Source: Pelagovum sp. HNIBRBA483 (lineage in GTDB: Bacteria; Pseudomonadota; Alphaproteobacteria; Rhodobacterales; Rhodobacteraceae). From it: DNA of 64,000 bases. The translations under genes were made by a program, and so were the position numbers. The notes below the pieces were generated by a model. That model saw only the letters and a list, made by a program, of their open reading frames with translations. It ran no database searches and was not told where the DNA came from. Below, in pieces: positions 40,787 through 50,275 of this stretch (positions are counted from its first letter, which is position 1; each line of letters starts with the position of its first letter). The DNA is taken from positions 1,860,001-1,924,000 of the forward strand of contig NZ_CP162412.1 in the NCBI RefSeq assembly GCF_040931995.1, read 5' to 3'.

Positions 40787-41290
40787 ATGTCAACAAAAAC
40801 TGTAATCCATACAATAATGGAGAGGCTGAGCATCCTGTGTCCCGAAGGTTACGCACTTGGACTCAATATATCGCTTCATTCACCTCGGTTCCTGATACAA
40901 ACCTACGCCAGATCGTGGGCAGAGGAATACGCACGAGAAGGTCTCCTTGTTTTTGACCCAACCGTCATTTGGGCCGTGTCTTCAACAGGATGGAAACGTT
41001 GGTCCGAATTTTCTGAAGATCACGACAACAAAAATACGTTGAAACGAGCTGCGAGCCACGGACTGCACTACGGTGTGGTGGCATCCGTTCATGGTTCAGA
41101 TAATCATTCACTCGGCGGTTTTGCCCGCTCTGATCGAGAGTTCACAAACGGGGAATGTGACGAACTTTTGGAATTACTGTCGAGAATTCACGAAATTACA
41201 GACGCTTTGGAACAGATGCCCGATGAAATGATAACTTCACTGCGGGAGCTTTCGGTGCGGCTTAGTCGTAGCGACCAACAACTTCACTAA
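40787..41290 (+). CDS. LuxR-like autoinducer-binding protein lacking a DNA-binding domain
   Basis: A 167-residue protein homologous to the N-terminal domain of the divergent LuxR-type regulator. It keeps the ligand-pocket set Trp44, Tyr48, Asp57-Pro58 and Trp72 with the same spacing, and RSDREFTNGECDELLELLSRIHE corresponds to SRPDREFTRDELALLFEGV in its neighbour. It then stops after a short helix (LRELSVRLSRSD) where the HTH should be, and no HTH is found in other frames downstream before the FliG-like gene. A TTG at 40775 is an alternative start. It may titrate ligand or dimerise with LuxR-type partners (inference). Confidence 0.82.
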   Translation: MSTKTVIHTIMERLSILCPEGYALGLNISLHSPRFLIQTYARSWAEEYAREGLLVFDPTVIWAVSSTGWKRWSEFSEDHDNKNTLKRAASHGLHYGVVASVHGSDNHSLGGFARSDREFTNGECDELLELLSRIHEITDALEQMPDEMITSLRELSVRLSRSDQQLH

Positions 41291-41360
41291 CGATACGGCT
41301 GTAAGCTGCTTGTTAAGACTCCAGAGATATCGAAGGGGGAGAGTTTAAAAGGGTAAGGCG

Positions 41361-42386
41361 GTGACCAGTAATCTCGACAAGAAGCAATACGTCAGGGGTG
41401 CTGCGATACTGACACAGGTGTTCTTGGACGAGAACAATGATATTGCCCTCCATTCACTGCCGGATTCCACGCGGCGTGAGCTCCTCGCTGCGATCGAAGA
41501 TATTTCGCTTGTCGAAAAGGACGAACTGAAAACTGTCGTTGATGCATACTTGGCCGCTTTGGATCGAGTTGGTTTTACTGCACGCATTGACGATGAAAAA
41601 TCAACAAGGTTTTTCGAGCGGACGCCCCCAAACCATATGCAGCGAAAAGCATCTAACGACGCAGAAGCTCTGGATCATGATTTGGTCGATTCGCTTGTGC
41701 ATATGCCGATGCAGGTACAGATTGCATTGATCAATCGCGAAGCTGACGAGGTTGCGGCAATTTTATTGTCAGCCTTGCCAACTCAAGCCGCCGCCCAAAT
41801 CCTAAATGCTCTAGACGGCATTCACGCCAGACAGATTACGTTTGCACTCTCACAATTAGGAGCTCGCTCGCGCGAGAACAAGCGACAGAACACAGTGCTG
41901 CGTCACGCGCAAAATCACGATGGACCTGTTGAAATAGCGGAGACGCAGGAAAGTTCAGTGAACAAGAACATCGGCGCCCTCCTCAGCACAGTGACTTCGG
42001 AACAAAGACAAAGCATAATCGATGGTCTGACAGAAATTGACAGTGAATTCGGCCGGAAGATCAGGCAAGAGATCTTCACATTTGAACTTATTCCTGCCCG
42101 TGTTTCATCTAAAGATATTCCCCTCGTAACTCGGCGTATTGGGTCTGAAAACCTGCTGAAAGCGCTTAAGCACTGCCAAGCCACAACATCCACTTCAGCA
42201 GAAGTCACCGACTATTTCACCAACAATTTGCCGAAACGAATGGCAGAGCAGCTTTTCGAGGATCTATCCGCTCAGGATGCCATTCCTGTCGAGGACGGTG
42301 AAAAAGCGCAGGCAGAAGCGATAAATGTTATTCAATCGCTCGTAGACTCGGGCGAAATTGCACTGGCTGCGGCCACTGATCCATAA
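41361..42386 (+). CDS. Orphan FliG-like protein
   Basis: A 341-residue protein related to the flagellar motor switch protein FliG, with GTG start. Middle residues 105-165 resemble the FliG armadillo region; residues 230-335 match the C-terminal torque domain: FGRKIRQEIFTFELIP, GSENLLKALK, NNLPKRMAEQLFEDL and SLVDSGEIAL. By hand alignment to E. coli FliG, K264 and R281 are kept (K270, R293), D288 is Glu300, D289 is Asp301, but R297 is Pro309, and about six residues are inserted after the first. No other flagellar gene is near. It follows the HTH-less LuxR-like gene by 70 bases on the same strand. Confidence 0.78.
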   Translation: MTSNLDKKQYVRGAAILTQVFLDENNDIALHSLPDSTRRELLAAIEDISLVEKDELKTVVDAYLAALDRVGFTARIDDEKSTRFFERTPPNHMQRKASNDAEALDHDLVDSLVHMPMQVQIALINREADEVAAILLSALPTQAAAQILNALDGIHARQITFALSQLGARSRENKRQNTVLRHAQNHDGPVEIAETQESSVNKNIGALLSTVTSEQRQSIIDGLTEIDSEFGRKIRQEIFTFELIPARVSSKDIPLVTRRIGSENLLKALKHCQATTSTSAEVTDYFTNNLPKRMAEQLFEDLSAQDAIPVEDGEKAQAEAINVIQSLVDSGEIALAAATDP

Positions 42387-42439
42387 TCCATCGCTTCCTG
42401 GTCTTGCCGTACTCTTTGCAAGCCCATATTCATCGTTCG

Positions 42440-43333
42440 ATGAAAACCAAGCGCTCCACAAAAGAAAAACTGATTGATGAGGCCAGCATCAGATTGCTGG
42501 ACGCCATCATTCGTCGCGCTCACCGGCTGCCCTATGAAGAGCGCATAGAATGGTTCGCCAACAAGGCCGAAAAAGTGATTGCGCCACTAGCTGGGTATCG
42601 ACGGCGAACGCTCGAGAATTTGGAAATGGTATTTCCAGACCGCTCTCGCGCGGAAAAACGCGAGATCGCGTCGAAATCGTTGAGGAACTTCGGGCGTACT
42701 CTGATTGAGTTCTACTCTCCCGAAGACTTCAAAAACCACATACGCGCAGGCGGCGCATCGCTGGAAGGCGATGGCGTTCAGGAACTTCACAACGCTCGCA
42801 AATCCGGGCGCCCAGTCTTGATGGTGGCGGGTCATTTCGGTAATTATCTGGCCAGCGCTTGCATGGTATCCGATTTTGGTTATCCGGTAGCCGGACTGTA
42901 CCGCCCATTCACCAATCCGCTATTCGACAGCAAGTACCGCAGCACCTTATTGCAACACCTCTCCTTCGTTTTTCCTCAAGGGAAAAGGGGTACTTTCGCT
43001 TTCAATAAACACCTGCTGGGCGGGGACCTCTGTGCGATCTTCTCAGATGTGAACGAGCCAGAAGGTGAACTTATCAATTTTTTGGGTGTGCCCGCCCCGA
43101 CGGCAGTGTCCGCCGCGCGCCTTGCGCTACGAACCAATGCACTTGTTCTGCCTTTTTTTGACATTCGTCAGGAGGATGGCATCTCGTTCCGCTCGGTCAT
43201 TGAGGCACCGATCGCGCACGACGATCCCGTCTCGATGACGCAAGCAATAACAGACCGGCTCGAAGCAAGGGTTCTTGAGAATCCTGACCAGTGGTTTTGG
43301 GTTCATCGCCGCTGGAAACGCGGTTCAGTCTAG
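42440..43333 (+). CDS. LpxL/HtrB-like lysophospholipid acyltransferase family protein, catalytic acid missing
   Basis: A 297-residue protein of the lipid A biosynthesis lauroyl acyltransferase family. It shows RRTLENLEMVFPDRSRAEK, the MVAGHFGNYL site at 129-137, GLYRPFTNPLFD and the C-terminal ENPDQWFWVHRRWKR. In active members the motif is H-x4-D/E; here His132 is followed at the +5 position by Leu137 instead of an acidic residue. ATG at 42440 begins the conserved part. Its stop overlaps the convergent DUF1223 gene. Activity is therefore in question. Confidence 0.85.
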   Translation: MKTKRSTKEKLIDEASIRLLDAIIRRAHRLPYEERIEWFANKAEKVIAPLAGYRRRTLENLEMVFPDRSRAEKREIASKSLRNFGRTLIEFYSPEDFKNHIRAGGASLEGDGVQELHNARKSGRPVLMVAGHFGNYLASACMVSDFGYPVAGLYRPFTNPLFDSKYRSTLLQHLSFVFPQGKRGTFAFNKHLLGGDLCAIFSDVNEPEGELINFLGVPAPTAVSAARLALRTNALVLPFFDIRQEDGISFRSVIEAPIAHDDPVSMTQAITDRLEARVLENPDQWFWVHRRWKRGSV

Positions 43334-44023
43334 CCACTCAGCGGCGACAATCCGCCCCTGCCCTGCCTGCTGGACAAGGACGACAGACCGATTTTCGTCG
43401 CCAACTTCAAGAAAAACCTGCTGGCTATGCACCCCGTCCCAAAGGCCAATCAGCTCCCAATCGTAAACGACATTGGTATGTATCAGCGTTTTGCCAGCAT
43501 TCTCACCTGCGCGAACATTCACCACTTTCTCCGGAAACACTTTAACCAGCTGCACTTCGAATGGTCCGGCCTCTGCGCTGCCAAACCGCTTTAGGTTGAG
43601 TTCAAAGCCATTGTCACTGCGTTCGACGTCAATCAGTACAGGTCGTGGTGAGGTGCTTTCGTCCGAGATTGAACTTAAGACGTCTAAAGGCTGCCTGGCT
43701 GAAACCTCTGTCTCACCTTGGATGATGATCTGAGGGGTGTAGACCATTCGTCGTCCTGCGCGAGTGGCATATCTCTTTTGCCTCTCCGAATATTTTGCGT
43801 TCGCGAAGAGATCTGTCCAACCAATATAGTCCCAATAATCCACATGAAGAGATAATGCGATGACGTTATCAATTTGTGAAATTTGACTGATCAACTCCTC
43901 GGCTGGCGGGCAAGACGAACAGCCTTGTGACGTAAACAATTCAACGACCGTATTGGCCCCGTCCGCATTTACCGCGGAACAAGGAAGTAGAAACGCCATG
44001 GCGATACTGGTGATTTTGTTCAT
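43325..44023 (-). CDS. DUF1223 domain-containing exported protein
   Basis: A 232-residue protein with a signal peptide (MNKITSIAMAFLLPCSAVNA) and a DUF1223 domain of thioredoxin-like character: VVELFTSQGCSSCPPAEELI with a CSSC pair near 32-35, HVDYWDYIGWTDLFA, and GRRMVYTPQIIIQG. Function unknown; the CxxC suggests a redox role in the periplasm. ATG at 44023 chosen because it starts the signal peptide. Confidence 0.88.
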   Translation of the reverse strand: MNKITSIAMAFLLPCSAVNADGANTVVELFTSQGCSSCPPAEELISQISQIDNVIALSLHVDYWDYIGWTDLFANAKYSERQKRYATRAGRRMVYTPQIIIQGETEVSARQPLDVLSSISDESTSPRPVLIDVERSDNGFELNLKRFGSAEAGPFEVQLVKVFPEKVVNVRAGENAGKTLIHTNVVYDWELIGLWDGVHSQQVFLEVGDENRSVVLVQQAGQGRIVAAEWLD

Positions 44024-44227
44024 CAGTTCTCTCAACTTTTGAGTACTTCGGTACGACAAGAAGCACCGCATTACCAATCAATCATTCGCGATAACGAGAT
44101 AATCTGCAATTTTTGATCCCAATGTGTGCAATGGTATACAAAAAAGTTGTGTACCCTCTTGATTGCGCTCAGCGGTTCAGGCAGAACCCTCCCAACACTT
44201 GGACTGCCACATCGAGGAGCGCCTTAA

Positions 44228-46918
44228 ATGCCTATCAAGGTCGGTACAGACACAGCGGGAACCAGACACACTCTGACGGTTGGCTCGCAAAGCGTAGAAT
44301 ACTATTCAATACCTGCGGCAGAAAAAGCCGGTTTGGGAGATTTCTCACGTCTGCCGGCGGCGCTCAAAGTCGTGTTGGAAAACCTACTCCGCTTCGAGGA
44401 TAACGGTTACTCAGTTTCAACAGACGACATTCGTGCCTTTTCAGAATGGGGCAAGAACGGAGGCAAAAATCCACGCGAGATAGCGTACCGACCGGCACGC
44501 GTGCTGATGCAGGACTTTACAGGTGTGCCCGCAGTCGTTGACCTCGCTGCAATGCGCGACGGCATCAAAGCACTGGGCGGAGATGCGCAGCAAATCAATC
44601 CGCTGAACCCCGTCGACTTGGTTATCGACCACTCTGTGATGATCGACGAGTTTGGGAACCCCCGCGCATTCCAAATGAACGTTGACCGCGAATACGAGCG
44701 CAACATGGAGCGCTACCAGTTTTTGAAGTGGGGCCAAGGCGCATTCAATAATTTCCGTGTTGTTCCCCCGGGGACAGGGATTTGCCACCAAGTCAATCTT
44801 GAATACCTTGCTCAAACGGTATGGACAGACACTGATCAAAACGGGAAGACCGTTGCTTACCCTGACACACTTGTTGGCACCGATAGCCACACCACTATGG
44901 TGAACGGTCTGGCGGTTCTCGGATGGGGCGTCGGCGGCATCGAAGCTGAGGCAGCAATGCTGGGGCAGCCGGTTTCCATGCTGATCCCGGAAGTCATTGG
45001 TTTCAAACTCACCGGCGAAATGGTCGAAGGAACAACGGCGACCGACTTGGTCCTGAAAGTTGTGGAAATGCTGCGCGCGAAAGGCGTAGTTGGAAAGTTC
45101 GTTGAATTCTACGGATCCGGCCTCGATAGGCTACCGCTTGCTGACCGTGCAACGATTGCCAACATGGCGCCCGAATACGGCGCAACCTGTGGCTTCTTCC
45201 CGATCGACGACGAAACGCTGCGTTACATGAAGCAAACCGGACGTGAAGAAGAGCGCATTGCACTTGTTGAAGCCTATGCAAAGGCGAACGGCTTCTGGCG
45301 CGGAGCGGACTACGAACCGATCTACACCGACACGCTCGAATTGGACATGTCGCAAATCGTTCCGGCAATCTCCGGCCCGAAACGGCCACAGGACTATTTG
45401 CCCCTCACCAACGCGAAGGAAGCCTTCGCTAAAGAGATGGACACCACCTTCAAGCGCCCTCTTGGCAAAGAGGTGCAAGTCGCTGGTGAAGAATACACGA
45501 TGTCTTCCGGCAAGGTCGTGATTGCGTCGATCACATCCTGCACAAACACCTCAAACCCATACGTTCTCATCGGTGCAGGGTTGGTTGCGCGGAAGGCCCG
45601 GCAGCTTGGCCTCAACAGAAAGCCTTGGGTAAAGACTTCGTTGGCACCAGGGTCACAAGTGGTTTCAGCCTATCTTGAAGCTGCCGGTTTGCAGGAAGAC
45701 CTCGATGCAATCGGCTTCAACCTCGTGGGTTACGGTTGCACGACTTGCATCGGCAACTCTGGACCTCTTCAAAAAGAGATTTCCGACGCGATTAACGAAG
45801 GTGATCTCGTAGCGACCTCCGTACTTTCCGGAAATAGAAACTTCGAAGGCCGGATTTCACCAGATGTTCGTGCAAACTATCTGGCATCCCCTCCGCTCGT
45901 CGTCGCGTACGCGCTTGCAGGGGATATGAACATTGATCTCTCCAGCGAGCCACTGGGCACTGACAAGAACGGTGATGACGTCTACTTGAAAGATATCTGG
46001 CCAACCAACAAAGAAATATCCGATCTCGTGAATCAGGTCGTTACCCGCGAACAATTCCAGTCGAAATACGCAGATGTATTCAAAGGTGACGAGAAGTGGC
46101 AGGCGGTCGAAACGTCTACGGGCGAGACATACGACTGGCCTGCAAGCTCTACCTATGTGCAAAATCCCCCGTACTTCCAAGGGATGTCGAAGTCGGCTAG
46201 CACCGTAAGCGACATTGAAAACGCACGGGTGCTGGCAATTCTCGGCGATATGGTGACCACCGATCATATTTCGCCCGCCGGCTCATTCAAAGACACAACT
46301 CCCGCCGGACAATACCTCATCGAGCGCCAAGTGCCGGTTCGGGAATTCAACTCATACGGCTCACGTCGAGGCAATCACGAAGTAATGATGCGCGGCACTT
46401 TCGCGAACATTCGTATTAAGAATGAGATGCTTGATGGCGTTGAAGGCGGCTATACGCTCGGGCCAGATGGTCAACAGACGTCGATCTTCGATGCCGCAAT
46501 GGCATATCAAGAGAACGAAACACCTCTCGTCATTTTCGCCGGCGAGCAGTACGGGGCTGGGTCTAGCCGCGACTGGGCCGCGAAAGGGACCGCTCTTCTT
46601 GGTGTGAAGGCTGTTATTGCTGAGAACTTTGAGCGTATTCACCGCTCCAACCTCGTCGGGATGGGTGTCATTCCGTTCGAATTTACTGGCGGCGATACGC
46701 GCAAAACGCTCGGCCTCAAAGGCGACGAGACGGTTTCTATCAAAGGCCTCGCTGCTGTTGAGCCGCTTCAAGAGGTTGGCGCAACGATCACCTTCAGCGA
46801 TGGCGCAGTGAAAGAAGTAACTTTGAAATGCCGGATCGATACGGCGGTTGAGAAAACCTATATCGAAAATGGCGGCGTTCTTCACTTCGTTTTACGAAAC
46901 CTTGCTCAGGCATCGTAA
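44228..46918 (+). CDS. acnA: Aconitate hydratase AcnA
   Basis: An 896-residue TCA-cycle enzyme interconverting citrate and isocitrate with a 4Fe-4S cluster. Cluster cysteines lie in [12 protein letters not shown] and [12 protein letters not shown]; other motifs are [22 protein letters not shown], and the C-terminal swivel-domain [22 protein letters not shown] precedes the ATG at short distance. It marks the left border of the sulfonate-type cluster. Confidence 0.98.
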   Translation: MPIKVGTDTAGTRHTLTVGSQSVEYYSIPAAEKAGLGDFSRLPAALKVVLENLLRFEDNGYSVSTDDIRAFSEWGKNGGKNPREIAYRPARVLMQDFTGVPAVVDLAAMRDGIKALGGDAQQINPLNPVDLVIDHSVMIDEFGNPRAFQMNVDREYERNMERYQFLKWGQGAFNNFRVVPPGTGICHQVNLEYLAQTVWTDTDQNGKTVAYPDTLVGTDSHTTMVNGLAVLGWGVGGIEAEAAMLGQPVSMLIPEVIGFKLTGEMVEGTTATDLVLKVVEMLRAKGVVGKFVEFYGSGLDRLPLADRATIANMAPEYGATCGFFPIDDETLRYMKQTGREEERIALVEAYAKANGFWRGADYEPIYTDTLELDMSQIVPAISGPKRPQDYLPLTNAKEAFAKEMDTTFKRPLGKEVQVAGEEYTMSSGKVVIASITSCTNTSNPYVLIGAGLVARKARQLGLNRKPWVKTSLAPGSQVVSAYLEAAGLQEDLDAIGFNLVGYGCTTCIGNSGPLQKEISDAINEGDLVATSVLSGNRNFEGRISPDVRANYLASPPLVVAYALAGDMNIDLSSEPLGTDKNGDDVYLKDIWPTNKEISDLVNQVVTREQFQSKYADVFKGDEKWQAVETSTGETYDWPASSTYVQNPPYFQGMSKSASTVSDIENARVLAILGDMVTTDHISPAGSFKDTTPAGQYLIERQVPVREFNSYGSRRGNHEVMMRGTFANIRIKNEMLDGVEGGYTLGPDGQQTSIFDAAMAYQENETPLVIFAGEQYGAGSSRDWAAKGTALLGVKAVIAENFERIHRSNLVGMGVIPFEFTGGDTRKTLGLKGDETVSIKGLAAVEPLQEVGATITFSDGAVKEVTLKCRIDTAVEKTYIENGGVLHFVLRNLAQAS

Positions 46919-46927
46919 TTGAAAAGA

Positions 46928-46956
46928 GCCCTGCGCACCACGACCGTGCGCAGGGC
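46928..46956. terminator. Hairpin terminator between acnA and the hydroxyacid dehydrogenase gene
   Basis: A perfect eleven-base stem, GCCCTGCGCAC/GTGCGCAGGGC, with a seven-base loop. The following CTCTTTTCAATT on the minus strand makes it a good terminator for the sulfonate-type operon; the T-tract on the plus side is poor. Confidence 0.85.
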
Positions 46957-46964
46957 GCAAATGC

Positions 46965-48089
46965 CTACTCGAAAAGCAATTGCGCCGCGATGCTTTCGCG
47001 GTTGATGGACGTCTGACCTAGTTGCGCCAGGCCGATATCCGCTTCTTCAGATACAACATCCCAAATCTTATGAAGGCCTTCTTCGCCCCCTGCGGCTATT
47101 GCGAAGAGCAATATGCGCCCCAGAAATGCAAAATCGGCGCCGCCGCCCAAGACTTTCAAGACATCTTCACCTGAGCGAATTCCGCTGTCGAAAAACACCG
47201 GAAAATCTTCTCCGACTGCAGCTCTGATGGATTTAAGGGCCAGAAATGGAGATCGTGCGGATTCAAGCTGGCGCGCCCCGTGACTGGATACTTGAATCGC
47301 GTCTACGCCTTCAGCTTTTAGTCTCTTGGCATCGTTGGCCGACAGTACACCCTTGACCACCAGTCGCCCTGACCAAATTTCACGCAGTTTGGCCAGTGTG
47401 TTCCAATCCGCGCCGGCGCGGCTCTCGGTACGATCAAATTCAAATCCTGGCGCACGAAAATTTGCCATTTCGGGACGCCCGCTCATCAATGTCCGTATTG
47501 ACCAATCAGGGTGCAGCGCAAAATCAACAAACTGTTTTGGACCAATCCGAAACGGCATTTTGAAACCGTGTCGCAATTCCCTTGGGCGTCGTCCAACCTC
47601 GGGAACATCAACAGTGAGGACCAAGGTTTCATAACCTGCCGCGCCTGCCCGCTCAACAAGCTGAAATGTCGTCGCCCCATCTCCGCTGAAATAAAGCTGA
47701 AACCAAGCATGCCCTTCGGCAACCTCAATCAGGCGCTCAAGTGGAGTGGAAGCAACGGTCGAAACGCCAAGCGGGACATTGTATCTTGCAGCAAGGCGCG
47801 CAAGCATTTCATCAGCACCGGGAGCGGAGAGATTGCACATCCCCATTGGACTAATTCCAAATGGCCGATCCGTTGGCTTTCCAAAAACGGTTGAGGCCAG
47901 CGACCTCTCGCTGACATTGCGAAGAACCGACGTTTCAAAGGAAACCTTATTGAGCTCGCTACGGTTCTTTTGGGCGGCGAGCTCTCGGCCCGCCGCTCCG
48001 TCGATATAATCAAACACCATCCAAGGAAGCTTGCGCTGAGCAAGCTTGCGCGCGTCCTCTGCGGAATGGATTTGATCCTTTGCGAACAT
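46965..48089 (-). CDS. FMN-dependent alpha-hydroxyacid dehydrogenase, probable sulfolactate dehydrogenase
   Basis: A 374-residue LldD/glycolate oxidase-family protein. It has PWMVFDYIDGAAGREL, the FMN site through WFQLYFSGD and VDVPEVGRRPRELRHG, and the catalytic His-Arg pair in QVSSHGARQLES, where typical L-lactate dehydrogenases read SNHGGRQL. It is last in the operon, 5 bases after the ComE gene. In this context the likely step is sulfolactate to sulfopyruvate, feeding ComDE. That substrate is inference from neighbours; L-lactate or another 2-hydroxyacid is the alternative. Confidence 0.85.
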   Translation of the reverse strand: MFAKDQIHSAEDARKLAQRKLPWMVFDYIDGAAGRELAAQKNRSELNKVSFETSVLRNVSERSLASTVFGKPTDRPFGISPMGMCNLSAPGADEMLARLAARYNVPLGVSTVASTPLERLIEVAEGHAWFQLYFSGDGATTFQLVERAGAAGYETLVLTVDVPEVGRRPRELRHGFKMPFRIGPKQFVDFALHPDWSIRTLMSGRPEMANFRAPGFEFDRTESRAGADWNTLAKLREIWSGRLVVKGVLSANDAKRLKAEGVDAIQVSSHGARQLESARSPFLALKSIRAAVGEDFPVFFDSGIRSGEDVLKVLGGGADFAFLGRILLFAIAAGGEEGLHKIWDVVSEEADIGLAQLGQTSINRESIAAQLLFE

Positions 48090-48094
48090 GCCTT

Positions 48095-48649
48095 TTAGCT
48101 ATTCACAACCGCCATGAAGCGATCCCTGATCGTCACAGGATCCATTGTGATTACTGGCATTTTTTCATTGCCGCTTTCGCACTTTGCAACAATGATGGTC
48201 ATCTTCCTTGCTTCTACCGCGGCCTTGAGTTGCGCATGCACATCTTCTGCGTTGCACTCGACAACGTTGTCACAGCCACTGGCTTTAGCAATTCCTGCCA
48301 GCGAGGTTTTCTTGCCCGTGTAGGTCGGCTGATCACCGGTTGAACCGTAGCTGCCATTGTCGACAATCAACAAAATAAAGTTAGGCGCATCGTTGTTCGC
48401 AATTGTGGGAAGTGTACCAAGGTTGGTCAGGATCGACCCATCCCCATCGATGACGATTACGGTCTTCGGCTGAGCAAGTGCCAACCCCAATCCGATGGAT
48501 GACGCCAGCCCCATGGTGCCAAGCATATAGAAGTTGCTCGGTTGGTCATCAATAGCGTGCAGTTCTTGGCTTGGGATACCAATATTACAAACGGTCAGAT
48601 GCTCTCTCAAGAGCGGTGCGATTTCTCTCAGAATATCAGCGCGTCTCAT
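48095..48649 (-). CDS. comE: Sulfopyruvate decarboxylase subunit beta (ComE type)
   Basis: A 184-residue ThDP-binding half of a two-subunit decarboxylase. The ThDP/Mg motif is GDGSILTNLGTL at about 110-121, with LLIVDNGSYGSTGDQ completing it; GTMGLASSIGLGLALAQP precedes it. Such split enzymes decarboxylate sulfopyruvate to sulfoacetaldehyde; phosphonopyruvate decarboxylase is the close relative and the main alternative. ATG at 48649 follows GGAGG and comes one base after the stop of the alpha gene. Confidence 0.88.
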   Translation of the reverse strand: MRRADILREIAPLLREHLTVCNIGIPSQELHAIDDQPSNFYMLGTMGLASSIGLGLALAQPKTVIVIDGDGSILTNLGTLPTIANNDAPNFILLIVDNGSYGSTGDQPTYTGKKTSLAGIAKASGCDNVVECNAEDVHAQLKAAVEARKMTIIVAKCESGNEKMPVITMDPVTIRDRFMAVVNS

Positions 48650-48650
48650 A

Positions 48651-49148
48651 TTAGTAGCCTCCCCAGAAAGTAGCATCAGTCAAAATGGCAACTGGTTTGT
48701 TTGCCATGAAGGTATATTTGAGGATCCTGTCGAATTCCTCAGCGTCGCTCGCCTTGTGGAAATGATACGTCGGGATATTCAATTGCGCCAATAGAGCCTT
48801 AGTGTGCACAGCCATTTCGACTTGGCAGGCAACGGGCTCGCCGAGCTCCCCACGATAGGAAATCAGCATCGGCAGCGGCATGCGGTAAAATTGCGTTAGC
48901 GTCACAAGAGTGTTGATCGTGACACCAATGGCTGTGTTCTGCATGATGATTGCAGGCCGCTTGCCGCCCATAAACGCACCGGAACAAAGGCCAATGCCCT
49001 CGTCTTCTTTGTTCGAGGGAATATGGTAGATGGAGGAATTATTCTCGATCTCGTCGATCACACCGGCAAGCTGCTTACACGGCACCGTGGTAATAAAATT
49101 GACGTCGTTTGACACAAAGTCATCGACGAGTTTCTTCGCTAAGTTCAT
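48651..49148 (-). CDS. comD: Sulfopyruvate decarboxylase subunit alpha (ComD type)
   Basis: A 165-residue PYR-domain half, partner of the beta subunit that follows. It has FITTVPCKQLAGVIDEIE, the ThDP-activating Glu within SNKEDEGIGLCSGAFMGGK, IIMQNTAIGVTINTLVTL, and LISYRGELGEPV. The start at 49148 has GGAG nine bases before it; the frame is open further upstream without family similarity. A 122-base gap separates it from the alcohol dehydrogenase gene upstream, long enough for a secondary promoter. Confidence 0.88.
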   Translation of the reverse strand: MNLAKKLVDDFVSNDVNFITTVPCKQLAGVIDEIENNSSIYHIPSNKEDEGIGLCSGAFMGGKRPAIIMQNTAIGVTINTLVTLTQFYRMPLPMLISYRGELGEPVACQVEMAVHTKALLAQLNIPTYHFHKASDAEEFDRILKYTFMANKPVAILTDATFWGGY

Positions 49149-49270
49149 CAGAGCACTCCAGTTTCTCTTTCTGATTCTACATCTTAAACCGGCCAAACCT
49201 TTGCCCCTTGCACGATTTGTCGGACCGGAAATCTTTGCCTGAATTGGCGTACTATTTTCGCCTTCACCTC

Positions 49271-50275
49271 TTAGGTTCGGTCGGCAACCAACCAAGGATC
49301 CAGAATAATTTTTGGGACTATAGTTCTCCTTTCAACTAAGTCCGAAAACGCGCATGCGCCCTCTTCAAGGGGCCGGATTTCAATCCAATCCAACGCCCCA
49401 AGCCGCCCTTCAAACAACGCTTGAGCCGTTTGTCGAAAGTCATGTGCTGTATATGTATAGGTGCCTACGAAGGTGATTTCCTGCAAAGTCATCCTGCGTA
49501 TATCCAACCCACCCAAAGACTCACCAAGGCCAATATGCGCGATAACACCGCCCGGTCGCACAAATTTGCTAGCCATCTCGCGAGTTGAGGCATAGCCAAC
49601 CCCGTCGACGACCAGATCAACCAGGGTGTCGTCTGGCAATGCATCGGGAGAACAGACCTCAAATCCGGTCTTTTCCGCGACAAAAGCAGCACGGTCCGCG
49701 TTCGGCTCCACTATCAAAACATTTGATGCATTCATCGCCCGCAAACATAATGCTGCGCCAACCCCAATTGCTCCAGCGCCAATCACAAGCGAAGCGGCAC
49801 CTTCGACAGAAACGACTTCGCTGGCCTTCCTGGCTGCATGCCAGCCGCAGGCAATTGGCTCGACCAGTGCCGCTTTAGAAAGCTCGACGCCATCTGGAAC
49901 GGCAACAAGGTTTCTCTCGGGCATGCAAACGTATTGAGCAAAAGCACCCGCCCTAGGCGGCATGGAAATTATCTGCCGTTGTTCACACAGATTGTCGTTA
50001 CCTCGCCGGCATGCATCGCAGTCTCCGCAGGTCACAAGTGGATTGATCGTAACTATTTCGCCGTCGCGAGGGCCTCCAACGATTGTGCCGGCAGCTTCGT
50101 GCCCAAGGACCAGTGGCGCAGGGCGTCGTTCGTCATGGCCAAGATATGCGTGCATATCTGAACCACAAATTCCAACAGCCTCAACGCGGATAAGATGCTC
50201 TCCCGTTAAAGGTTCAGGAGTTTCCAGCTCACGCAACTCCAGCTGTTTTACACCTTCATAAACAAGAGCCTTCAT
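49271..50275 (-). CDS. Zinc-dependent alcohol dehydrogenase (MDR), probable DHPS 2-dehydrogenase
   Basis: A 334-residue medium-chain dehydrogenase: catalytic zinc site CGSDMHAYLG and GHEAAG, structural zinc cysteines CGDCDACRRGNDNLC, and the NAD-binding VIGAGAIGVGAALCL. Its ATG overlaps the SDR stop (ATGA). In Cupriavidus, two DHPS 2-dehydrogenases (HpsO, HpsP) accompany HpsN and interconvert the DHPS enantiomers; this gene and the SDR fit that pair, but I cannot say which is which. A polyol dehydrogenase role is the alternative. Confidence 0.85.
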   Translation of the reverse strand: MKALVYEGVKQLELRELETPEPLTGEHLIRVEAVGICGSDMHAYLGHDERRPAPLVLGHEAAGTIVGGPRDGEIVTINPLVTCGDCDACRRGNDNLCEQRQIISMPPRAGAFAQYVCMPERNLVAVPDGVELSKAALVEPIACGWHAARKASEVVSVEGAASLVIGAGAIGVGAALCLRAMNASNVLIVEPNADRAAFVAEKTGFEVCSPDALPDDTLVDLVVDGVGYASTREMASKFVRPGGVIAHIGLGESLGGLDIRRMTLQEITFVGTYTYTAHDFRQTAQALFEGRLGALDWIEIRPLEEGACAFSDLVERRTIVPKIILDPWLVADRT

